44,599 nucleotides of DNA, taken from Methylomonas sp. (GTDB lineage Bacteria > Pseudomonadota > Gammaproteobacteria > Methylococcales > Methylomonadaceae). The position numbers and the translations under genes were made by a program. The notes beneath the pieces are model-generated. The model was not told the DNA's origin. It saw only the letters and a program-made list of their open reading frames with translations, and searched no databases. The DNA lies in the NCBI GenBank assembly GCA_026988195.1, contig JALSLS010000354.1, positions 1 to 44,599 of the forward strand, in the 5' to 3' direction. Shown in pieces: positions 10,301 through 22,300 of the stretch (its first letter is position 1; each line of letters starts with the position of its first letter).

Positions 10301-13300
10301 CGGATATTTTTAATTGGGAAAAAGTAATTGATCCAGCGATTAAAAGTGCAATTACTGAGGATTATGATACCAATCACAATGAGCAAGCAGGTACTAACAA
10401 AGCTTTAAAATTTGCTGATGTGGTTAAGGCCAGTAGTGGGAAGTTGTATGAATATATGGGACTGGATACCACCTCAGGTTCAGAAGTTGATTTAGCGGTA
10501 GAAGATTACAGTAATACTAACTTATGGAAAGAACAACTCCTGAGTAAAATTATCCCCGAAGGTTATAACGTAACCGATTCTAATTCGGTAGCAACGGGTG
10601 GAATTGTTGTTTATAACAAGGTTAAAGGTGGCGCAAACGCTTATCTTGAAGATTTATCATTCAGTTCAGTGGTTGGTAAAAAAACCAGCAATATTACAGT
10701 GCGAGCAATGGAAGTCGCACAGCTAAATGCAACTGCAGATAGTACAGTAACTTCATCAGGAGGCAGTGCTTATGGTTCGGGAGACTCTATCGCTAAAAGT
10801 GGTGTTATTGCCGTTAACCAGATACTCAGTGATGCAACAGCTAAAATAAGCAATAGCACCATTCATACGCTAAAGGATGTGACGGTTATAGCGAATAACT
10901 CAGCGATTATGACGGCTGATACCAAAGCTTTGTTGAGTACAGGGGATACAGCAAAGGGCGGTGTTATTGCACTAAACCTGGTCGGGCTTGAGTTATTTAA
11001 TTTATTTACCGGTACTTTAGATAGTGTTTTAGGGACTGATTTTGGTAATCCCGCTAAAGTGCATGCCTTTATTGATAGCAGTAGTCTAACTATTGCTGGC
11101 GATTTAAATATTAAAGCAAGTAATAAAGCAGAAATCACGGCGCGATTATCTAATGAAGCAAGTTCTGCTGCTTCCGCTCTTTTTAATGCCAGCGGTAAAG
11201 TGACGACAGGTGTTATTGCTGTCAATCTTGTTGACAGTGAAGCGCTAGCCTATTTGGATGGTAATACCCATACTGTTAAGCAAGCGGTTAATATTTTTAG
11301 TCTGGATGACTCAAAAAATGAAACCCGAATTAAACTTGAAGCAATTTCCAGTACCACAAATGATGGGGGGGTAGGGATTACTAAGAGCTTACTTGATAAT
11401 CTTCAAAATGATTATGAATATACAACAAGCTCAGGAACTAAACAGCTTAAAGCGGGTGATTTAGTTCATATTGGCAGTGACTATACAGGGAATGCATCGA
11501 CCACTGATGTGTATAAATACAAATCACGTCTGTCTTATGCTAGCACGGAGGGGGAGACAGAATTACGCCAAGGTGACTTAGTTTATGAGCGAATTGCAGG
11601 TGCTCAGGATCAATATGAAGTTTACCGCTATATTGGTGATGACAAAACAACGCTTAATATTTCCACTAGTGATTTAAGTAACACCCCTCTTGTCTGGCAA
11701 TATGAATCAATAACGGCTTATCAAACTGAGTCAGGTTTAACAGTTGAAGAACTAGAAGCCGCTTTGCTGGCTGTGAGGGATACAGAGTTAACCCGATTAT
11801 TCAGTGTCTATGAAGTGACTATTGATCTGGGTAACGTAGATTATGTTAATGACAATGATTGGTTTAAACCTATACAGCTTGCTGAGTTTTTACCAACGGG
11901 CTTAAATGTCACCTCTTCAGATTCAGTTGCAACGGGTGTGGTTATTGCTTTTAACGCTGTCGGAGGCAGTGCAAAAGCTTATTTAACAGGGGTAATACTT
12001 AATGCAGGTGACGTTAAAGTTTATAGCAGTTCGCAAGCTCTTTTGTTGGCACAGATTCAGGGAATTAGTAGTTCTTCTGGTGGTAGTGCGATAGGAACGG
12101 GTACCTCAGAAGCCTCGGCTGCTATTGTTGCTTTAAACCAAGCATTAGGTACCAGTGAAGCTTATATAAGTAATAGTACACTTACCACACAGACTGTGTC
12201 GGGTACCAGTTCAGGCCATGTAACCGTTGATGCGGCTAATCAGCAGAAATTATCTACTGATATTAATATGGCATTAAGTACAGGAGATGCCTCTTACGGT
12301 GGCATTATCGCTTTAAATACGGTGGGATGGTCAAAAGGCTCAATAGCTGATCTTATTCTGGCTCCCGTTAGTGCTATTACCGGTGTAGATCTGTTTACTA
12401 AATCGGCAGATTTTACTGCATTAGCAAAAATTACAGACAGTATATTAACCATTGCAGGGCATTTAACGGTTAATTCAAATTCAGCCTCTATTCTTAGTGC
12501 CACCATGAGTAATGCGGCCGAATCAAATGCCTCGGCATTATTTGGTGCAGGCGGGCAATCTAACTCAGGTATTCTTGTTTTCAACTTGCTGACGGGAGGA
12601 GCCAAGTCTTATATAGATGGTGATACCTCGGCTGATATATCCATTGCGATTAAAGTGGCGGGTAATGTTGAAGTCAATGCGACAGATAGCACTATTATGT
12701 ATGCTAATACCAAAGTGGTATCAGCATCAACTACAACCAATGCGGGGGGGCTGGATGTTATTTCTGGAGGGTTGCGTGCCTTTGAAGGTTTTGATTATCA
12801 AGCATCAGATAGCAGCCCAAGTTATGCCAATACCTTGCTTAAGCAGGGCGATCATGTACAAATAGCCGATGGTTTTGCAGGAAAAGGTGACGTTGGGGAT
12901 ATTTATAAATATTTAGGGGATGAGGCTTCAACTAATTTACATGAAGCCGATTTTACTGATTTATTTAATTGGGAAAAACTAATTGATCCTGTTATTAAAG
13001 CGGCTATTACCCCGACTTATAGCAGTGAAGATAACCAGCAAGCGGGAAGCAATATTGCGGTTAAATTTGGTAATGTGGTTAAAGCCGATAATGGAAAACT
13101 ATTTCAATATATGGGGCAGGATGTTGCGCCAGATGCCAAGCTTGATTTAGCCAGTGAAGATTACAATAATGCTAATTTATGGAAAGAAAAACTACTGAGT
13201 AATGTGATTCCAGAAGGCTATAACGTCTCAGACTCTGATTCGGTGGCTAGTGGCGGCATTATTGCTTATAACAAGGCCGAAGGGGGAGCAGATGCTTATA

Positions 13301-16300
13301 TAGAGAATTTAACCTTTAGTTCTGTAGATGGTGAAATACCAAATAGTATTCGTGTTACTGCCATAGAGATGGCAACAGTGAATGCCATGGCAGATGCGAC
13401 CGTCACATCATCTGGTGGCAGTGCTTATGGTACGGGCGATTCTATCGCTAGAAGTGGCATTATTGCCATTAATCAGGTGTTGAGCGATGCCACCGCCAAA
13501 ATCACTAAAAGTACCATTCACACGCAAGGCGATGTCACGGTTAAAGCCAGTAACACTGCAAGCATTATTGCCGATACCAAAGCAATGCTTAGTACAGGGG
13601 ATGAAGCGGTAGGTGTTACGCTGGCATTAAACCTAGTGGGTTTTGAAATTGCTGATTTATTTACCAGTGCTTTAAACAGTATTATAGGCACTGACTTTGG
13701 CGGCAGTCCGGTTAAAGTTCAGGTATATATTGATAACAGCCATTTAACGGTTGGTGGTGACTTAAATATTAAAGCCTTTAATAAAGCTTTAATTGCTACT
13801 CGATTATCGAATGTAGCGACTTCAGCAGCCTCTGCACTTTTTAATGCCACAGGTAAGGCGACCAGTGGAGCTGTTGCTGTCAATCTAATCAATAGTGAGT
13901 CGCTGGCCTATCTTGATGGTAATGCCAAAGCCAATAGCTTAAGTGTTGATAAAGCCGTTAATATTCACAGTCTTGATGACAGTACAAATGATGCGAGGGT
14001 CAAAGTTGAAGCCTTATCAAGCACCTCTAATGATGGGGGCGTGGGTATTGCTAAAGGACTATTTGATAGCTTCTTAAAAGATTATCAATATACCAGTAGT
14101 TCAGGTAGCAAAATAGTCAACCAAGGCAATTTGGTTTATATCGGCAGTGACTTTTCGGGGCGAGGTACTGTTGATGCTGTTTATAAGTATCTGGGAACTG
14201 ATGGAGCAGATATTAATCTTGCGGTAGAAGATTTCCTTGATGAAGATAAGTGGCTGAAACCGATACAAATATCAGAATTGCTGCCTACAGGGCTTAATGT
14301 AACTGGATCTGATTCTATAGCTACAGGGATTGTTATAGCCTATAACGCCATTAAAAGTAATGCGAATGCCTATATAAAAGATGCAACACTGACGGCAGGT
14401 GACATTAAAGTTTATAGCTCTTCTCGCGCATTGATTCAAGCTCAGGTACATGGAAAAAGCAGTTCATCGGGTGGTAGTGCATTGGGGGCAGGGCGATCTG
14501 AAGCCTATGCAGGTTCAATGGCTATTAATGATGTTTCTGGTACAGCAACCAGTTCAATTATTGATAGTGATATTACAACGCAAATTACGGCTGATAAAAG
14601 TTTAGGGCACGTTATTGTCGATGCCACAAATAATAGTCGAATGTCGGCCGATAATAATACGGTCATGACAACAGGGGACACAGCGGTTGGAGGTTCTTTA
14701 GCTTTTAACTCTATAGGCTGGAGTAAATCCAATGCCTTTGCTCAACTGATGAATGCTATTTTAGGCAGTGACTGGTTACTAACAGCACAAGCGGTTATTG
14801 CAGAAGCCAAAATTGAGAATGCCACATTAAATATTGCGGGTGATGTTTCTGTAACAGCAAGCTCTGATGCCGTGTTAAATGCAACGGCAAGTAATTCGGC
14901 AGAATCTAATGCTTCTGCCTTGTATGGTGCGACCGGCCAAACATGGAGTGGATTATTAACCACCAATTTTGTGCATGGAAAAGCTAAAGCATTTATCAGT
15001 AATGACAGCTTAAATGTAACACCTTTTATAATAAAAGGGGCTTTAACGGTTATTGCTAAAGACGAGAGTAAAATCTTTGCCAATACCAAGTTGGTTTCAA
15101 GTTCAATCACCTCAAACACAGGGGGGCTTGATGTTCTTAATGGCGTGATTAGAGGGCTTTCAGGTTACGATTATATTTCTTCTGATAGTGATTCATACTA
15201 TTTAGATACAAGCATTAAAACGGGACAGTTTGTAACCGTTAAGGATGGTTTTTCTGGGGTGGGTGAAGTTGATGCAATATATGAATATATTGCAGATGAT
15301 GCAACGATTAATTTAAATAATACTGATTACACGGATATTTTTGTTTGGGAAAAAGTATTATTGGGCACACCTACGTCTGATTTCTTGTCTTCTAATAATG
15401 TAAAAGTGGGTGCCAATAAAACCATTAAATTTGGTGACCGAATAAGAATTGCGGAAGCTCAGGTTGATGTGGATAAAGAAATCACTTTAGGCAGTGTATT
15501 TGTTTATTTTGGACAAGAGACAACGGTTAATTTAGGGAGCATAGATTATAGTAATCTTGATGATTGGAAAAAGGAATTACTAACCTCGGTTATCCCCGAA
15601 GGCTTGAATGTTTCAGATTCTGATTCGGTTGCTGTGGGTGGAATTATCGTCAGAAATGATGTTAGAGGTGGGGCAGAAGCATATTTAGAAAATATTCGGC
15701 TGAGTGATGTTGATAAAACAGCAAGTATTACAGTTAAAGCGATAGAAAATGCCAGTATTGATGCCGATATTGACAGCTCATCTATATCATCAGGAGGGAG
15801 TGCGTATGGGTCGGGTGACTCCATTGCAGTTAACGGCGTTATTGCAACCAACTTTGTACTGAGTGATGCGATAGCCAGTATTAAAGATAGCAAAATATTT
15901 TCCACGAATGATATAGACGTTATTAGTGAAAATACGGCAAGCCTGACAGCAAAAACCAGAGCATTAGTGACGACTGGTGATACTGGTGTTGGTGTGGTCA
16001 TTGCCTTTAATACCGTGGGCTGGGCTGCTGAAAACATTCTAACCAAAACATTTGATGCTTTGTTTGGTACTGATTTACTTTCGGGGGGCGATACATCTCC
16101 TATTTCATCCTATGCCATTATTAGTAATAGTGATGTTAATGCAGGCGGTAATTTAACGCTGAAGGCTGAGAATAGTTCTAAAATCACTTCCATTCTGAGT
16201 AACGAAGTGAGTTCTTCTGCTAGTGCTTTAGTAGGGGCTTCAGGCAAAGCCATTGCGGCGGCTTTAACCACAAACTATGTGAGTACTCGCACCAAAGCCT

Positions 16301-19300
16301 TGATGTATTCAGATACCAGTACCGCAAGTCAGGTTCAAGTGACTGGGAGTGTGAAAATTGATGCGATTGATGATGCACAAATCTTGGCAACTACGACGCT
16401 TAAGGCTATTCAAGTCACAAAGAATGATACAGGGTTTTCCATCCTAGGTAGCGTGGCTCAAAGGTATTTAAGTGATTATCAATTTAGTTCACATTCTGGT
16501 CGGCAAACCGTAGCAACTGACCAATTAGTGCGAGTCGCTAGTGACCACAGTAAGGGAGGAACCCCTGAGAAATTTTATACCTATCTAGGTGAAAGTGCTG
16601 AAATTGACTTATTAAATGAAGATTTTTCTGATACTGCAAAATGGGATGAGGTGGTTGATGTCTCAGGTCTGATAGACCTTGCAGCTTCCAAACTAGGTAG
16701 CTTTATCGCCAAAAAGATTGCTAGTTCGGACGCTTCAGTAGCGGTAGGTGCTTTAGTTGTTAAAAATAATGTACAGACACATATTGAAGCATCTGCAAAA
16801 AAACTTAGCATAACTGCTGGTAGCGTGGCTATTTCTACTACAGAAAGTGCAGTTATTCTGTCAACAAATCAAAGTAGTGTTCAAGCCTCAGGCGGGAAAG
16901 GAGCATTCGCTGTTAATGGAATTATTGTCACCAACCTTATTCAGGGAACGAATAACGCGTTTATCAGTGACAGTACCGTGAACACAACTTCAGGTGCTGT
17001 TTCTGTACTTGCTGATAATACGGCCTTTATTGTTGCAAAAACAACAGGTGATACTCAATCATCAGGGGCATCCATAAGTGCAACACTCGCATTTAATACC
17101 ATTGGCTGGGAAACTCAGGATATATTTTCAAAAACAGTTGATGCTATTATTGGATCAGATATTGGTACTAAAGACCCTTTAGTGACTTCGGCCTATATTC
17201 AGAATAGTGATGTGACTGCGGCGACTGGAATCACGGTTACGGCAAATAATAGCGCTAAGATTTATTCCTCTATTGGTTCTGATAATAATCCATTTGAATT
17301 GCCGGGTATTAGTTTTTCAGGCTTAACTATTCCAAGCATTGATTTATCCGCAATCACCTTTCCTGATTTTAATTTTGATTTCGATCTGGATTTAAATTTT
17401 AATCTGAATTTTGACTTCGATTTTAATCTGGATTTCAATTTTGATTTCAGCTTTCCAGAAATTAGTCTAGCAAGTATTGCGAGTGCTCTTTCTGATGCTG
17501 CCGATGCTATTTATGCTGCCTTATCTAATGCAGCAGACGCTATATATAATGCGGCCGAAAATATTGTTGATGCAATAAAAAGCTTAGCTGATTTTGCTGT
17601 TGATTTTGTGAATTTAGATGGCTTTTTCGATTTAATGAATGATTGGGTCGATAGTATTAGCAGTTTACTGGGTAGTATTCCTAATATTATAACGCTAGCA
17701 ACAGAGTTAGCCGATACGATTGCTGATTTGTTGGTAAAAGCGGCAGAACAAGTCAGTAGTGAAATTATGGACGCCTATATTGCCTCACTGGAAGCGGCCA
17801 AAGAAGCGCTTGATAGCGTTGTTAGTGTGTTCACGGAAGCTGGGCGATTGCTGACAAATGTTTATAACATGCTAACTGAGCTGTTAACCTTTGAGCTACC
17901 TGAGATCGCTATTTCTTTACCTGATATATTCTTTGATCTTTCAATAGTATTACCCCAAATTGGTGATTTATTTGCTAATGGAGTCAATCTGCTTGCACTG
18001 GTAAATAATATCCCTGAAACGCCAGATGTACTTGAGAATGCTGAAGAAGCTGCGAAAGTGGCAGAAAAAGCGGCAGAAATGTTGGCAGAAGCGGAAACAT
18101 TGGCAGAAAAAATTGCGGATGTTGATGAGAAAACAGCAGCGATAACAACTGCTGTTAAGTCTGTTGATCCAGGTGCAGATAGCACTCCAGATACTGGTGG
18201 CGGGAGCAGTTCAGTTAAAGGCATCACTATTGGAGCGATAGTCTCTTTAAATAAGGTGGCAACAGAAACTAAATCTTATATAGCGGGTAGCAGTCATACG
18301 ATAACAGCAAGCAATGGTAATATTGTTGTTAAGGCAGAAGATATAGCGGGTATTAAATCTAATATCATCTCAACTTCAATGACATTTAACTTTTCACTGA
18401 CCGCCAAGGTGATTGATGTCACTATTTCAGGTAGCTTTTCAACCAATGATGTTTACAATGATGTTGAAGCCTATACCGATGTCGATTCATTAATAGCAAA
18501 TAATGGCTATATAGATGTTCAGGCTAACCGAAGTGGCAGTATTGTTAGTGTTATGGAAGCAACCGCGGTTGCTTTATCACTTTCAGGCAAAGGCGATGCG
18601 GTCTCTGTTGCTGGTGGAGGAAGTTCTGCATTAAATACAGTTGATGGTTCGGCCAATGCCTATATTGCAGGGAATAAAGTCAAAACCAATTTGGTGGATA
18701 GCCTTGAAGCAAAAGAAGGCAATATTTCAGTATCAGTTAATAATCTCTCTCAAATTACAGCGGAAATTAGACAGATTTCAGCATCGGTTGGTTTAAGTAT
18801 TAAGGGTAATGCTGTTCCTGTGAGTGTGGGTGTGGCCGTTGCTATTAATACTATTGGCTCCGATACTGCAGTTATCAACGCTGCTATAAAAGCAACTGAT
18901 GTTCAGGCTGGTGGACAGATTATTGTTACCGCTTTAGTCAGTGATAAAAATGCGATTAAAGCACTTGTTGGTGTGTTGAGTGCAAGTGTGGCTTTAAGTG
19001 GAAGGACGGCAGTAGCTCCTTCTATTGGCGCGAGCATTGCTACCAATACTATTAGACAAAAAGTGACGGCATCCATTAATGGAGTCACCAAAATTGTTGC
19101 CGGAAAAGGTATTGTTATTACCGCGAGTGATATGGCAAAAATTGATGCCACGGTTGTTAGTGCAACCGCTGCGGCTGCCTTATCAGGGAAAACAGGTGTA
19201 GCCATTTCAATGGCTGCCAACTACGCTCAAAATACTATTCATTCAGATGTTCAGGCGTATATTAAGGCGGTTGCAGATTTAGATGCCAGCGCTCAAGATA

Positions 19301-22300
19301 TCGTCATTTCAGCAGCAATAAAGAATATTATTAATGCAACCTCTGCTGCGGGTGCATTAGGTGCCGCTATTTCTGGATCAACAGGTGTTGCTGTTGCGGG
19401 GGCTGGTTCAGTAGCTCTCAATGAAATTAGTAGTACAAACCTGGCTTATATAGAAGCGAGTGATATTAAAGCCGCTAAAGATATAACGGTTAAGATTAAA
19501 AATGAAGCCACCATTAATGCCACTATTGCCGCAGCTTCACTTGCTTTAGGTGTTTCTGGCTCTACTGGTGTGGGGGTTGCTATTGGGGCTGCTTTTGCAA
19601 GTAATAAGCTGAGTAGTTCATCAAATAATGCCTTTATCAAAGACAGTAATGTGATTACTTCTGGCAATATTATTATTTCGGCAGAGACTGAACAAACGAT
19701 TGATGCGCTGGTTTTATCGGGTTCAGTTGCCATTGCAGCATCGGGTGCAACAGGTATTGCAGCAGCAGGTTCTGGATCGGTTGCTTTTAATAATATAGGG
19801 GTTAATACCCGCGCATTTATAGAAGGTGATAGTACAGCAGGAATTGATACTGTTGGCTTGAATCTTATGGCGCGAGACAAATCAACCATAAAAGCTAATG
19901 TTGGAGCCGCTTCGGTTGCCGCTTCTTTTACAGGGACAACTGGGGTTGCGGTAGCGATGGCCATTGCCTTTGCTAATAATCGGATAAGTAGCCAGGTTGA
20001 AGCATCAATAAAACAGGCGGATACCAAAGTTGATGCGAGTAGTTTTATTGTTCTAAATGCGGTAGATGAATCAACCATTGTGTCTAATACGGCCGCCGCT
20101 GCGCTCAGTGTCGCTGTGGGAGGAACAACAGGCGTTTCTGTTTCAGGCGCTGGAGCAGTTGCTCAAAACGTGATTTTAACCAAAACCAATGCTTTTATCG
20201 ATGGCGGTAAAATAACAACGGCGGGTTTTCTTTTAATTAACGCAAAAAGTACTGCAAAAATAGAAGCTAGAATTTTAGCTGTCTCGTTAGCTGCAGCGGC
20301 AGGTGGTACTGCGGGAGTCGGGGTTGCTTTGGGAGCCTCTGTTGCGCGTAACTTTATAGGCAGTGAGGCAGAGGATAGCGGTAGTGGCGAGGCTGAAATA
20401 CAAGCTTATATTATAAATTCTAGTGCTGTTGTAACGGGTAACTTATCAGTTAATGCCGAGTCAGAACAAACTATAGATGCTTTGGTTGTAGCTGCTTCTA
20501 TGGCTGTTACGGCAGGGGGTACAGCTGGTGTAGGTGTGGCAGGTTCAGGGTCGATAGCATTTAATGAAATAGGTGTAAATACAACAGCTTATATTAAAGG
20601 CGATGATGGCATAAAAGGTATTGCAGCAGGCATTATTGGTGTGAGTGCAACGGATAACTCAACAATTAAAGCTAATGTTGGAGCCGCTTCTGTTGCCGCT
20701 TCATTTGCTGGGGCTGCGGGTGTTTCTGTTGCTTTGGCTGTTGCTCTTGCTGATAATAAAATTACTAGCGAAACTCAGGCATATATTCAAGCGGTTAGCT
20801 TAGGTGTTGTTGGAACACAGGGGGTTCAAGTTGCTGCTATGAGTAAGTCCTCGATTACGTCCAATACAGGGGCGGCTTCTGTGGCCATTGCAATTGGAGG
20901 CACGGTAGGGGTTTCTGTCTCTGGTGCTGGAGCCGTTGCTCAAAATATTATTTTAACAAAGACAAAAGCTTTTATCGATGCGGCTAATATCAGTGAAAGT
21001 GGATTTTTAATCGTTAGTGCGGATAACTCAGCAAAAATTGAAGCTAAGATTATTGCGGGTGCAGCTGCCGCAGGTGGAGGGGGAGCAGCAGGTGTTGGGA
21101 TCGCTTTAGGGGCTGCAGTTGCTCGTAACTTTATTGGCTGGCAACCTGGTGAAGGACAATGGGTTGATACTTCTAATCCTAATGTAGACAGTGAAGACGA
21201 GAGTAAAGAATGGGTAGAACCTTACAATAAAGGAATTGCTGAAACCCTAGCTTATATAAAAAACGCTAACATTGCTTTAAAAGGTGTTGTGACTGATGGC
21301 GTGGAAGCCGCAACATTACTACAGGTTATTGCAGCCTCTAAGCAGAATATTGATGCTATTGTGGTTGCAGGGTCTGCTGCAATATCTGTGGGTGGTACTG
21401 CGGGGGTTGGTGTTGCAGGATCAGGTGTTTATAGCACTAACCGGATAGGCATGGATACTCGAGCCTTTATTGAAGGAAATGGAACATCTTTTTCATTTAG
21501 AGCCGATTCCATTCAAATTATATCAGCAGATAGTTCAACAATTGATGCGGAGGCGGGAGCCGCAGCTATTGCTGCCTCATTTGGCGGTGCGGCAGGTGTT
21601 TCTATTGCTATTGCTGGGTCTATTGCTGAAAATATGATCAGTAGTGAGGTTGAGGCAAGTATTAAGAATATTGTGACTAATATTTCTACAGAACGCCCTG
21701 GTAACCTGATACTAAGTGCTGAGCAATCGTCTGTTATAGATGCCATTTCAGCGGCTGCATCTGTTGCTATTGGGGTAGGAGGAGCTGCAGGTGTTGCTGT
21801 AGCAGGCGCAGGTGCTTATGCTAAAAATATTATTGTGACTAAGACTAATGCGTTGATTAGTGAGAGTGATATTACAACGGCGGGAAGTCTTTCTATTACT
21901 GCAAATAGCAGTGCGAATATTAAGGCTTTAATTCTGAGTGCATCGGCATCATTAGGCATCGGAGGTACGGCTGGTGTTGGAGTAGGTATTGGTGCATCTT
22001 GGGCTAAAAACTACATTGGTTATGGACTAAATGAAGGGCAATGGGTTTATCAGGGTAACCCTAACTTAAGCGATCAAGTTGCTGAACGTAAAAAATCTGA
22101 AAACTGGGAATGGGTTGAAAGTTTAGATGAGACGGCTAGTCAAGAGGTACAAGCTTATCTGATAAATTCCAGTGTTAATGTGGGAGACACACTTTCAATT
22201 AAAGCCGTATCCACTCAAACAATTAATGCCATCGTGGCTTCGGCTGCGGTAGGTTTGGGCATTGGTGGAATTGCAGGTGTTGGAGCTGCAGGTTCAGGAG

